The notes beneath the pieces are model-generated. The model was not told where the DNA came from. It saw only the letters and a list, made by a program, of their open reading frames with translations, and did not search any database. From contig WHUX01000085.1 in assembly GCA_015179025.1 (NCBI GenBank), positions 124,001 through 188,000 on the forward strand: DNA of 64,000 nt, read 5' to 3'. The DNA comes from Terfezia claveryi (taxonomy: Eukaryota; Ascomycota; Pezizomycetes; Pezizales; Pezizaceae). This document shows positions 21,842 to 33,608 of the stretch, piece by piece; position 1 is the first letter of the stretch; every line of letters begins with the position of its first letter. The translations under genes were made by a program, and so were the position numbers.

Positions 21842-24800
21842 GGTCAACTATGGAGAATAACCCAGAGAAAGCAAGCCAAGGAGGGAGTGTTGCTGCGGAC
21901 TGACGATCTGGGGATGTTGTATAGATAGAATGGGGGAAATAGTTATAGGTGAAGGTTATGAAACCGTTAACAGAGGCGAGCGAGGTTGCGTGTATTGAAG
22001 CTTAAGAAGAACTGGTTGCAAAAAGCAGTAAAAGTTAATTCTAATGCAGCCAGCCCAGCCAGATGTAAATTAGCTTTGAAATGTCCTGAGTAACACGATG
22101 TCAAAGCTGTGTACTTTGGGAAAAGCAAAACGGCTGGTCACCTAGGAGTGGAGATTATATCCACCTTCAAGGATATCGGGCTGTCTTCAAAACACAACAC
22201 AGGATGGGGGAAACACCAAAAGATATCACAGAACAACAAATTGGATGGAGGGGAGACAAACAACGGGCCCCTTTACTTATCTCCGGCCTCCAACTGAACA
22301 CTCAAACGCAAAAAAAAAAAAAAAAAAAAAAAAAAACTCCTGAAATGCCGTTGCTATATGACGAGATTCCCAGAATAACTGAACTATGGTTGAATAAATT
22401 CACAAGAAAAGAAGCCGATGTCGCCTGTAGCTCACTCAATCGAGCGGGTAAAGGCGTAGGAGAACAGGTGTCCCCTTGATAATCGGGTTGCTGAAAAATG
22501 AGATAAAGCCAAATCAAGACAGGTCCGATAGCCTGCGTCTTGTTTTCCCGCTCCCCCTTCCGAATTGTCGCTGTGGTGTCCAAACGCGGGTACAAGCCGG
22601 CTTTCAACAAGTAGCAGCACGTACCAAAAAAAAGAGTGATGAATGGAAGAAGTCGTACAGAGGATTGTCCCCTTTCCTCAGCTAAAAGGGTGAGTACGTA
22701 ATCCGACCGGAGACAACGTTGTAACAGGGGGGGCTATATTCAGACTCGGGAATCTAGGTGTTGGCCCGAGTATATTTTCTTCTTCTTCTCGCAGGAAGAG
22801 CGGTGGGGGAGGGGAGGTGGGGGGGAGGGATGAAGGGGCTGGGTGAGAAACGGGGAGCGAAGTTGTAAAAGGGCGGTGACTGGACGAAAGAAAAGGAGCA
22901 GAGAAAAGAAAGCAGGCGGGCTCAAGCAAGCGAGCGAACGAGGATGGGGGCGGATAGAATGGGTGATGACAGGAGAAGAGAACAATCGAGAAGGGGATGG
23001 CTCTCGGTCGTTCTCGATTTGGTGGGAAAAGTCTAGAGCAGAAAGAAGGGCAGAGCGAAGTCACACACCGGCGCAAGGCGAGAGGCAGCAGGCAGAGAGC
23101 ACGACGACTTTGTTCTCGTCTCTCGTGTTGCTCGTTTTCGTTTCTCGTTTCTCGCTCGCCGCGATCGCTAGCTTTGCCAGGGGCAGCGTTATCGAGCAGA
23201 AGGGGCCAGTCGGCAACTAATACAGTCGGCTGAAGCCAGGGGTATCATAAGTCCAGGTCTAGGGGTAAGTTGAATGTACAACGATGTTTCCTCGAACTCC
23301 CTCAGTACAGTACCTACACACTACAGCAGCCTGCTGGTTGCACCCTTGGTCCGTATGGCGCGGATTAATAAGAGTAAACAACTCCAGATGAAAAACCGAA
23401 CCTTTTCACTGATACAAGTGTACATGTGCGTAACGATGCAAAGTACACGTCGACACCACCTTCCTGCCGCTCGCGACCCAGCTGAACGTTCCTCGAGTTG
23501 AGCGACACCCCCAAGTTATACTTTCCTATACGGGCACATATTTTGCTCAAGGTACATATACCCAATTGCATATCACTCCTGAAATTCCATCATTTATAGA
23601 CTGCAGTACATAGCGAGGGGTGCTTGAGCCATTGCTCCTCCTCCACCCCCCCCCCTCCCCCCCCCCCCCGCGGCTGCCAATTGTGTCCGCACACTTAATA
23701 TGATAGGTCCGAAAATGTACATACCAACAGCTGCGAGCTGCTACCTACCATTTACCATTTAGCGCTGTAGCCCTGACCCCGGATCCAAGATGCACTACCC
23801 TCCGAGATAACGTCTTAAGACACCTGATGCCTTGATACTGTATAACCCCACGTTGAGCCACAAGCGTCCAGTAGAATAAGAACAAATCTGCTGGCACGAG
23901 AACACAAATCTGTTGCTCAAGGGTATGTGCGCTTCAAGATAAAGTTAGAGACTGACAAGATTCCATGGACTGCGAGCGAAGTTTGCACCACATCACATCC
24001 TTCACTGCAAGTGTACATATATGTACTAGAGCAAAGCCGCACAACGTGTTTCATATCGACTCATGACTGTTTGAGTGCATTGGCTGGGCTTGCTGCAGAG
24101 CCAAGCGAGTCGGTAGGTGATGTCGCATCAACCCTTCTCTCGGGAACAAGACTTTAATACAATTGCCCAATGCCCTTCCCCTCTTCTTTATAGCTAATGT
24201 TAAAGCTGCTCTCGAGTTGAGTACAGTACTCATGCATTGTTCTGAGCTGGAAAATAAACGTTTATCCCCTTTGGGATTTGAGGCCTGACGGATCGCATAG
24301 TCACGGCCCGGATCGCATCGCTTTTCGCTCATCCTTGGCGAGATATTTCCTACTAATTTTTCCAATTAGTACAGAGTATAGTGATCTTAAAAGACAATAA
24401 ATATTCCTTGATTGTGGAACATGTCGACATGCAACAACACTGATTTCAATTATTATATTTCCCCTCCGGATAAGGCCACGTGCACATTGGCCAGGATCTT
24501 TAACACTGAATTTCCAATGGAAGTTTGCAACAAGTGTATAAGAGGGAGGAAACCCTATGCTAATGACTCTCTTTCCAGGGTCATAGTGGCCTAAGCTCCT
24601 TGTGTTTCGCTTGATGTTGAGGTAGAGATCACGCAGAGGGTATGTAGGGCCCTTTAGCCTTGACCTCCTCCACCTTCAAGATCTACGACCCTGCCCTGAT
24701 CATATTCTCCAAACTCCACATGTCTTGAAGCTCGCCAAGCAACTTCCATGACCTAATGTTTACCCCTGTTTCAGTCGCCGGGATTGCACTATAATTGATC

Positions 24801-26854
24801 GTGTGATGGCTGCTCTTAACTTAATTCGCCCCTCCGTCAGCGGCTGCTCGTTATCTGGCCCCTTTTCAAAATACCTACAAGACCCTCCCAAACAAAGGTC
24901 GTTGCTTTTCTAGCAAGTTGTTCTGTAGGTACCTAGCCTGGTTACAGATGCAGGGCATCAAAGTCATCACCCTGCGCCCCTTTTCCTACTCCCTTGTGAA
25001 GGAAATCCGGGAGAGGAGTTCCCGTTCCGTGGACTGTGGAAGGCGTATTGGAAGTTCTTTAGACGTCTTGACTTTCACTCGAGCCTGGGTGCTTATTTGA
25101 CTTAGCATTGACTCTGTAAAGTAATATAATCTCACAACAGGCACTCAATTGAAACTGTGAACGGTGCTAGACCTCGGATGAGAAGTATCAATTCGCCGTC
25201 ATTTCCCCGCAAATTGCTCGGATGATTCCTGACAACCACTACGGAGCGACCGCCGCGAGGAACTCCTGTCTTCCAGGATCTAGATAAACGTTTTCCTTGT
25301 TGGGGAAATGATATTCAAATATCCTAAATTGTTCTCATATCATGTGGGGAGGCGTTAATCTATTGGGGAGGGAAAACAGCCAGCAAATCAGAGGAAAGAT
25401 GAAAGCATGTGTTAGGCATGAGCGCTTGGCGCGGGGAATTTATATTAGCAAAAACAGACGCCGTATGGACCATAGATAGTTACCAAATGTGTGTTTCGCC
25501 CCGGTTCAAATGACAACATTTAGCAGAAGCAGAGCGTCTAGAAATAAATCTCGATATCTGGAAAGTGCCTCAAAGGGGGTGCAAGATTGTGGTGGCAACA
25601 AACTTAGTCTCGATCAACAAACTTATTGTATTAAGATCCTCAGAGGGAAACTCGCTCCTTCTGCTATGCATATCCTGAATCTCTACTTTTTTGACTTCAG
25701 ACACAGAATGCTGCCAAGGACATGATTGAATTCTTTTTAGATGAGGCAGGCGACCTCGGCCAGGATAATACGTGATTGGTATCCCTCTCTCACAACTGCA
25801 GCAAGATCTAGATGAGGAGGTCTGTTGCACAACATGATTGTTAGCTGTCATGATGTCCGTGTGTTCCCGGAACTAGCCCACCTCTCGGAAAAAAATTGCC
25901 AATCGGATAAGGCCCTGATCACTAGCCAACCGTTATATTTGGCACCTCGGTTGTGCTATTGTGGCGAGAGTCAGATTTCCAATCAAAGCGAGGGATAAGC
26001 AGATGATTCTATGCTGTGAGAACTTCAATGGTACCAAAAATCGATAGGGGAACGCAAAGTGGGGCCTGCAAGCAGACTAGCAGGGCCTATGGTTGCCTGA
26101 TACCAATATTGTTGAATTTTCCCTGTGATATGGAAGCTCACATCGGCAGGGTCAGTATAAGGGAATTGTTGTGCTGCAGAAGGTGCGGCAGGTGGAGATG
26201 CCCGGCAGCGGAACGAGGGCTCGACGATATTTGAGTGCATAAACACGTCTAACTGTAACGGATTGATTTGTTGCAGGGCTCCTTAACTTATGGTTACTCC
26301 AAGTCATCATACGTTCCGCTTGAAAGCTGAAAGGGTATAAATCCAAGGCTGTCGTCGCAGAGCTTAGGGGTACATATTGGGGGTTGTGAAGCAATCAAGA
26401 AGCTGCAGGCAGCTGTAGACGAGACGTCGGCCCCGGTAGTTTAAATCGTTCGAGGGAAGGGCTGAGCCGTCGGGGCGGGAAGGTGTTCTCATACCCAGCA
26501 GAGACTTCATCGCCGCCGGAAAGCCGCCATGCATGATGAGCGTTATTTGTAGAGTCCAGAGGCTGGCTGCTGATCTGCTTGTGGGAGCCTCGATGGTAAG
26601 CGTGTTGTGCTGCTTTACCTCCAATATGTCAGCTCTCCCATCTCCTGATGAGGACTGGATTAGGTACATCGTGATCAACACCCAACGGAACAATGCATTA
26701 AAACAGTGGAAGATGGCATGTGGTTGGCAGACTGAGATATGACGATCACCCAGCACATCCTTTCGAGCCTTTTTCTCTTGAGGGAAGTCTAGTTACCCTA
26801 CATATGCGCTCAACAATGTGATCTGGATCGACAGAGTGACAAAGTCTATACAAC
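21842..26854. other. Five-kilobase gene-poor spacer
   Basis: No gene is supported. It holds an A-run of about 28 bases (22310-22337), a purine-rich plus-strand stretch (about 22750-23090) that opens long frames by composition, and a C-run (about 23646-23669). The left 1.4 kb is probably the promoter and leader of the Bni4-like gene. The right end is the promoter of the F-box gene. Confidence 0.5.
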
Positions 26855-28693
26855 ATGGACACCTCGCTACCTTCCTACCAAGCTGCTACAGCTCGAGACC
26901 CTCTCTCCCTCATTGCTCCTTATATACGACAAGAAGACCTACTACGAGCCAGCCTTGTCTGCCGCCGCTGGCATACCGTCTTTTCTAGGGCATTATGGAC
27001 ATCTCCTGAGCGGTTCTGGGAAATGGGTGACAGGAATGCATTGAGTACAGCCTCATTCAGCTCCATTGAGATGTTTCGTAGTTAACATTGCCCGTTTCAC
27101 TTTGAAGGGGGTTTTATGCTATTCCTGAGGTCCATAATACAGCTTCCCCCCACGTCCTGCCCCACAACAACTCACCACACAACAACCCTCAACCTGTCCT
27201 CCGTCAGTTCCTCCATATACACCTCCCTTCCCCAGAAGTGGTTTCACCTGCTACTCTCTAGCCTTTCCTCTCTTCTGCACCTTGACGTATCCAATCTCAA
27301 CTTCCTATCCCACGATAATCTCATCCATTTTTCCCAACAGCCTCCCCCCGCTTGCGCATATAACCTACGCACATTTATAGCAAAAGGATGTCACAATCTG
27401 ACCGCAGTAGGGTTGGAAGGGTTCCTCCGGATTGGTTGGCCACAGTTGGAGGTCCTGGATCTGTCCAGCTCGAATGGTGCTGCGCAACGGAAGCCTATAT
27501 CTGCGATTGCTAATGAAGCGCTACTCCCAAGCTTGAATAAGCTTGCCCTTGGATACTTAGAGCTTCGAGACGGCCTAGTTGAAATTCTTGCAAAAGGGCT
27601 AGGAACGAGGATCACCGAGCTGGATATCCGTGGGAATCTTGTATCTGACGTGGGAATCCAGTGGCTGCTAAATTACTGCTTCCTCCCACCAGAGTACGAA
27701 GTCGGCGACAGAATCGTCCTAGGACATCTAAACTATGCCGTCCCGCCACCCCTTCGTCGGGAACATAGCGGGACGGTCAAGCGTAGGGGGCTGACACGTT
27801 TCATGGTGTCGAAGAACCCCAAGGTCAGCTGGACTGCAGTGGAGAATCTGATAAAAACTACCCGGTTGGAGAGTTTTGATTGCGGGATGATACCTGATTT
27901 TGACACGCTGGCGGCGAATTCGAGAAAGAGGCTTCCACTGCCAATCTTGTCTATGTATGCACATAAGAATCTGCATACACTCAGGATTGATTTTCGTATA
28001 ATCGCCCCCATGGCTTGCAAAGTAGGGAGACTGCCTACCACGACCCCCGTGGGTGATGTCGAGTTGTACCTGAAACCGACAATGTTGCCTAACCTGCGTA
28101 GGTTGATATTGTGTGGAGTGCCGTATTATACTCCTTCGTCGTTTCGAGTTATAGATGACTTGAAACAGTTTCTGGATGATCTGGCTGATGCGGAAGCAGA
28201 GGCGGAGATACAGGGTGGAAAGGGAAAGGGAGGACTGAGGTATCTTAGACTGCTGGTGGTGGAGATGCAGGCTCTGAGCGTTACGGAAGATGAGGAGGAT
28301 GGGGGAGTGGGGATGTATGCTTCTTCATCTAGGAGAAGACAGAATCGACGAAATTCGGATTTGGATTGTGGTGAGGAAGGGGATGAGGATGAGGATGAGG
28401 GCTCGGCAGATGGCGATGAGGATTTCTCATTTTTTGGAGATAGCGAGGATGAGGGTGTAGGTGAGTGGGTTCAAAAGACACCCAAGATAAAGGTTGCGAA
28501 GAAGGAGAAGGAAACACAAGTCAATGTGTTGTCTGAGCTTGAGAGGTTTCGGGAGCAAGGAAGGAGGGGTCTAGGAAGGTTTTGGACGGGAGAGGTTAGG
28601 GTTGTTAGGGATATGGGGTGGGATGATCAGGGTGGAGTGGAGAGGGGATCTGTAGGGTTGGAGAAGTGGGGGGTGGTGGAGGAGAAGGTTTGA
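26855..28693 (+). CDS. F-box and leucine-rich-repeat protein
   Basis: There are two exons, 26855-27044 and 27108-28693 (591 aa). The 63-bp intron (GTACAG..TTTGAAG, branch GTTAACA about 20 bases before the acceptor) removes a TAA that would otherwise interrupt the frame. The N-terminus is an F-box (PLSLIAPYIRQEDLLRASLV, CRRWHTVFSRALW), the Skp1-binding part of SCF ubiquitin ligases. Leucine-rich repeats follow (LLHLDVSNLNFL, AKGCHNLTAVGLEGFL, LEVLDLSSSN, ITELDIRGNLVSDVGIQWLL), as in fungal F-box/LRR substrate adaptors. The C-terminal 130 residues have an acidic, Ser-rich stretch (EEGDEDEDEGSADGDED) and a basic tail. The substrate is unknown. Confidence 0.85.
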
Positions 28694-29522
28694 TTGGGAA
28701 AGGGGAGGGGTTGGAGATGGTTAGGTGATGGGTGCGACGGCATGGGGTTCGTTTTTAGTTTTTTATTGTGCTTATTAATTCGGTTGTAAAGAAGTTGTTG
28801 GTTTGGGAAGGGGGCATTGGGGTTTAACTCGTAGCATAGTATGATATGTTGCCATATGGTAGTAAGGGATATTGATGAAAGCGTACTTAGTGTACTAGAG
28901 TGTGTATGGATATGATATAATATATAATTTGGTTTGTACGAGTTCAAGTTCAGGGTAATGATTTTATGAGTTAGAACAGTATAGCACTCCACTCTAGTAC
29001 CTATACCTACTACCTACCTACCAACCAACCATTATAATATTATAGACCCCCATAAAACCTAACTCACATTGGATGTGTCAAAAAAACAATATAGAAGTAC
29101 CTCCGTGTTACTTTGAGGAGCCAGAGCAAGCAGCGACGGTTAGAAGGTGATCGCCGATGGAATTGCTTGTGAGATTCAAAGTTTTGAAGCTAAAAATAAA
29201 GGTTGTTATATATATTTTAAACATTTTACTTTTTCTAACATTTTACAATTTTACCAATTTTACATTTTTACATTTTTACATTTTTACATTTTTACATTTT
29301 TACATTTTTACATTTTTACATTTTTACCTTTTTTTTTTTTTACATTTTTTCATAATCCGTAATCCATAATTCCGTATCTATAGTTCTGTAACCCCCACCT
29401 AGTCTCATGCTACCCCCACCTATGCTCGAAGAAACAAAAAAAAAAAAAAAAAAAAAAATTTACATGTAATGATATTTAAACCAAGAAATGGAATATAAAA
29501 AAAAAGAGCCAGACTTCCATCT
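28694..29522. other. Convergent 3' spacer with simple repeats
   Basis: No gene is supported. This is the shared downstream region of the F-box gene (plus) and Dus1 (minus). It holds the ACATTTTT array and an A-run at 29436-29458. Confidence 0.6.
29262..29325 (+). repeat. Eight perfect ACATTTTT units
   Basis: Eight uninterrupted 8-base units are followed by a T-rich stretch. Looser TTTTACAATTTTACC units precede the array. Confidence 0.95.
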
Positions 29523-31285
29523 TCATTCCGTGACTTTGACCCTCTTCACGACGGCCCCATCAATCTTCTGCGGGTCCTTCCTTGTTCGTCCCACCCTCTC
29601 TATTATTGCCTTTTCCATTACCATGTCAGCGGCTGGGGCTTCCCCGCTGGGCCCCTTCCCGAGCGCAGAAGCGCTCATAGCCCCACGCTTCACTGCCTCC
29701 TCTGGGAGTGGACGAAAGTTTGGCTGGCATCTGTAGAAGGGGATATCCCAGCCAAAGATCTCCTTCTCCTCCTCCTCCTCCTCCCCTTCATCTCCAGTCT
29801 CTTTTTCTTCTTTGGCAGTAGATATAGCTCTCCCCCTTCTTCTTTTTGGCCCTACCCATCCGCCTGGGGCACAATTCCACTCCCCAACCTTCACCAATCC
29901 CGTATTTCCATCGGTAACACTCCCTTGCACTGGGGCAGCAGCAGCGACCACCTTTTCCTCTGGGTTCCTCTCCAATTCGTCCCTAACAACCTTCTCTACA
30001 TCCTGCACTACCTCCTCAAAATCCCTCAGCGGATCCACGCCAGCGTCATTCCGAGGATGTACCGGCCTAGACGTCGCTAGCCTAGCTCTTATTTCCGGAA
30101 ACCGTGGGAGGAGCGCATGCAAGAGCTTGAACAAGTGGCTTTTTACATTTGTGAGGTTAGGTTCCACCACCGGGGCTTTCACCGAGACCGGGTCGCCTTT
30201 ATCCGTGTACGGCAGAATTTTTGTTCGTAGGATGGTGAGATACTCTCTGGCAATGATGTCCATCCGGGGGAAGAGGTGTTCGGGGGGTGGTGGTCTGGGG
30301 AGAGAAAGATGCCAGTGGGGTTGTAGAGGCATCCTTCTGCGGAGAGGACGGCGTCTGCCCCGGTAGAGGCAAGGCACCGTTGGGCGTCGCCGGGGTAGAG
30401 GATATTTCCGTTTGCAAAGATGACTGTGTCTGGGGGGAGGTTCTCGCGGAGATGCCTGATGGCCTCCCAATCCGCGAGTCCGGTGTTGTGCCCTTTTTGC
30501 TCCCTCGTGCGTCCGTGGACGGCGAGGATGCTGGCGCCGCTGGAGAGCACCATTTTTGCGTACGCGAGGGTCTTTTTGGGATCGGGGAAGATTCGGATCT
30601 TGGCCGTTACGGGAACGGAGAGAGAGCAAGAGGAGTGGAGCTTTTCGATTAGAGAGTTTATCAAGGGCCACTCATCTTGGAGAAATGAGCCATACCGACC
30701 TTTGCGGGCGATGCCCTGGGGGCAGCCGAGGTTCAGATCGACACCGTCTACGTACGGCGATATAAGCTCCGCCGAGGCAAGAAACGCAGCGGGGTCGTTG
30801 GCGCAGAACTGAGCTAGCAGAGGACGGTCGTGCTGGGGGTGGCCGTCGAGGGTGTTGTGGGCCGCGGGGAAGTTTTGGTGCGGGTAGGAGGGCGTGGAGT
30901 GATAGAGGCGGGAGTGGAGCATGGGGGTGTAGGAGAGGATTGGTGGGTCGGTGGGGGAGGCAGAAGGGTCGGTGGGGCGAGCGCTGGGGGGAATTGAGGG
31001 TTTTGGAGGGTGTCGGGAGACGAGCAGGCGCCAGGCGAGGTGCGAGTGCTCAACCATGGGGGCGAGGATGTGTTTTGGGGCGCCGAGGGAGTTGTAGAAG
31101 GCGCGGCCGTGCAGGCGGGTGGGGTGCGGGTTTGGGAGGGGGATGGTGGTGGTGGTGGTGGTGAGCGTTCGAGTGTGGGTGTCGTTGTCGGTGTCGGGCT
31201 TGAGAGCCATCGTGTTGATGCTGCTGCTCCTTGTGCCTTGACCGAAGCCACCCCATCTTGCCCCGGCCGGCGGCGGCGCGGGCAT
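29523..31285 (-). CDS. DUS1: tRNA-dihydrouridine(16/17) synthase, Dus1 family; one-base frameshift
   Basis: The protein reduces U16/U17 in the D-loop of tRNAs using FMN and NAD(P)H. It shows APMVEHSHLAWRLLVSRH, the active-site GVDLNLGCPQG with the catalytic Cys, VTAKIRIF, the VHGRTREQKG segment, FANGNI and the FMN phosphate region GADAVLSAEG. After a frame change come LFPRMDIIAREYLTIL and SHLFKLLHALLPRFPEIR, which are typical of the Dus1 C-terminus. The break lies in or near a run of six G on the plus strand (30282-30287), and one extra base gives 587 whole codons. The protein is longer than yeast Dus1 (423 aa) through a Ser/Pro insertion after the first motif and an acidic tail. MALKPDTD (31208-31210) is an alternative start. 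A consensus error is a strong possibility for the break. Confidence 0.88.
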
Positions 31286-31667
31286 GCGTGCGCAAAGTAG
31301 ACGGCGAATCGTGGAGGGCTTGTCTGCTGGGGGTGGGAGACGCGGGCGGCGGTGTAGAGCCTACGAGGTTATGAGTTGAGGGATCTTGACGGAGGGGGGA
31401 GTAATATAAGTTGAAAGTCATTCCTCCATAACCTGGTTGTACTCTAGACGGTACACTTTTGTCACTCATGACTAAGCCCCGGGCATATGCAAGCCCAACG
31501 TAAAGGACATACTGTACATATATATGCACATATGCGGGCATGTCCTATGCACATCAGTACAGAACTACATCCCGTCACATCTCCCCCCTCCTCCCCCCAT
31601 CTCTTTCCCAACCTCCCCACCGCCACCACGCAAACAACCGACGAGCTGACGCCTTCGCAATAAGAAA
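31286..31667. promoter_or_regulatory. Shared divergent promoter region of Dus1 and the Arl3 GTPase
   Basis: Only 382 bp separate the two start codons. The right side before the GTPase ATG is pyrimidine-rich (31572-31625), as is common in fungal promoters. TATA-like TATATATGC lies near 31520. The arrangement suggests co-expression but does not prove it. Confidence 0.5.
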
Positions 31668-32550
31668 ATGTACCACCTCGTCAAGGGGTTATACCAGTAT
31701 GCCACCAGCAAAGAAGGTACCTTCCCCCCCCCCCCCTCATTGGAAAACATATTGGTTGATGAAGGCCCCATTGCATGTATAGAGGGCTAATTCTTCCCCG
31801 CAATTGAAAAAAATAAAAAAAATAAAAAAGAGTACTCAGTTCTGTACGCTTTCTCACCCGCTCATGCTCTTCTACCTTCTCCTCTTAACATGGGTCCATC
31901 ATCTCAAGCCTCCTCGGCCTAGACAACGCCGGCAAAACGGTACTTTGCCCTTCCTCCCCCCCTCCTCCCCACCGCAGCTTATCAACCAACCCCCACTTAA
32001 CCACTTGTCCCCTCTTCCCCCCAAAAAACAGACCCTCCTCGAACAAATCAAATCAATCTACCTCCCATCCTCGCCGTCCCCTCCCTCCCCGGGGCACACA
32101 CCCCCCACCGTCGGGCAAAACACCTCGTACATCCCCTTCCCGGACCTGACGCTTAAGCTGTGGGATATTGGCGGCCAGCACTCCCTGCGCCGTCTCTGGT
32201 CATCGTACTACACCTCCTCGCACGCCATCGTGTTTGTCATTGACAGCGCCGACCCCGAGCGGCTCCTGTCCACCAGCGAAGTCCAGATTGCGCTCGAGGA
32301 AGTGGTCAAGAATGAGGATGTCGAGGGCGTGCCGATCCTGGTGCTGGCAAATAAGCAGGATAGGGAGGAGGCCGTGGAGATTGCAAAGGTCAAGGAGGTG
32401 GTTCTGGCCGTCTTGGTGGGCTTGGGCGCGAGGGATAGTAGGGTATTGCCCATTAGTGCCTTAGAAGGCAGGGGCGTCAGAGAGGCGGTAGAGTGGTTGA
32501 GGACAAGGGTAAAGTGGAATAGGGAGGCGAGGCCGCCGGTCTTGAGGTAG
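31668..32550 (+). CDS. ARL3: ARF-like GTPase, Arl3/ArfRP1 family
   Basis: There are four exons: 31668-31716, 31831-31843, 31909-31939 and 32032-32550 (612 bp, 203 aa; yeast Arl3 has 198). The second exon is only 13 bp. The protein starts MYHLVKGLYQYATSKEEYSV and shows the P-loop GLDNAGKT (24-31), switch I PTVGQN (56-61), WDIGGQ (75-80) and NKQD (138-141), then DSRVLPISAL. PTVGQN in place of PTIGFN is characteristic of Arl3/ArfRP1. There is no Gly2 for myristoylation. The Met plus bulky hydrophobic start fits N-terminal acetylation, which in yeast lets Sys1 bring Arl3 to the trans-Golgi upstream of Arl1. Intron 3 is very C/T-rich, and a Ser/Pro insert precedes switch I. Confidence 0.92.
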
Positions 32551-33608
32551 ATAGAGGTAGAGGGTCTGTCTTATCCGCTTAATTCATTCCATCCCTCTCC
32601 ACTTTTTTTTTTGGGCTGTATTCACAATTCCCCGCGTTACTTATACCCCCTCACCTAACCCATAACCATATATACCCTGATACCTCCTCTTATTGCTACC
32701 CTACCGCCGGTCAATGAAAAATCACAATCACCTTCCCCCCCCCCCGAAAAATCAAACTAGGAGCAAGCAGATAAACAGGTAGTCTTGTCTTGATTGTGTG
32801 ACTTTTTTTATTTTTTATTATTTTTTATTATTTTTTCGTTTCTTTTTTCTTTTTTTCTTTTTTTTTTACGCGAGGAAACATTATATTACCACTCCAACAT
32901 TCCTACACTACTTATACACACATCCTACCTCCTTCCAATCCAGTCGCCTACAAGTACTTAGGGGGGTTGGGGTGGTTTAACGCCTGTATCTAACTAAGCA
33001 TACCACAACTACATACTACAAACAAAGATGCATTATGTCTAGGGAAAAAAAAAAATTCCCAAAAACCACATCTATATCTAGAATCTCTGTTAAGTTTTTT
33101 CTTTTGGAAGGGGGGTGAAGGGGGGATATGTACCCTTGTGAGAAAGTTGTGTCTCTGTGTGTGTGTATGGGTGTGTGTTGTTAATTGAAGAGTATATATA
33201 TTATATTTCAAGGCAACAACGAAGAGGAGGAGAGGTCTGGACTACACACAAAAAGAAGCGCCAGAGCATATTTGGAGTTTCGATCTAGTTTGACACACCT
33301 TTTTTTTTTTTTTCTTTTTCTTTTTCCTTTCTCGATAAGCATATCCCATACCAAGAGCTCAATTATATCCTGTGAAGACTGTTCCGTACAAACAAGCCAA
33401 AATAACCAATATTTAGGCCTCATTCATTATCCATTACAAGAAACTCTCGTCAAACGTATAAAATATAAAAATATAGGTATCGATCGTACACCGTACACCG
33501 TACGCCCAATCCCAGCCTATAAACATTTCTCACGAAGGCAAACCTCCTGCCAGAATTACTGTATTCATAAACAACGCCAACCACCACCGTCACCAGTGAC
33601 AGCTCCAC
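32551..33608. other. Convergent 3' spacer
   Basis: No gene is supported. T-rich stretches at 32805-32868 and 33300-33325, a C-run near 32737 and a GT-rich patch at 33150-33180 lie between the converging GTPase gene and GH5-like gene. Confidence 0.6.

Noticed and set aside
22678..23233. Overlapping open frames on both strands
   Set aside because: They arise from a purine-rich strand composition and encode low-complexity Arg/Glu or Pro/Ser sequence.
27083..27085. Apparent in-frame TAA in the F-box gene
   Set aside because: It falls inside a 63-bp intron with good donor, branch and acceptor that keeps the frame.
30287..31300. Gly/Arg-rich plus-strand frames
   Set aside because: They are antisense shadows of Dus1.
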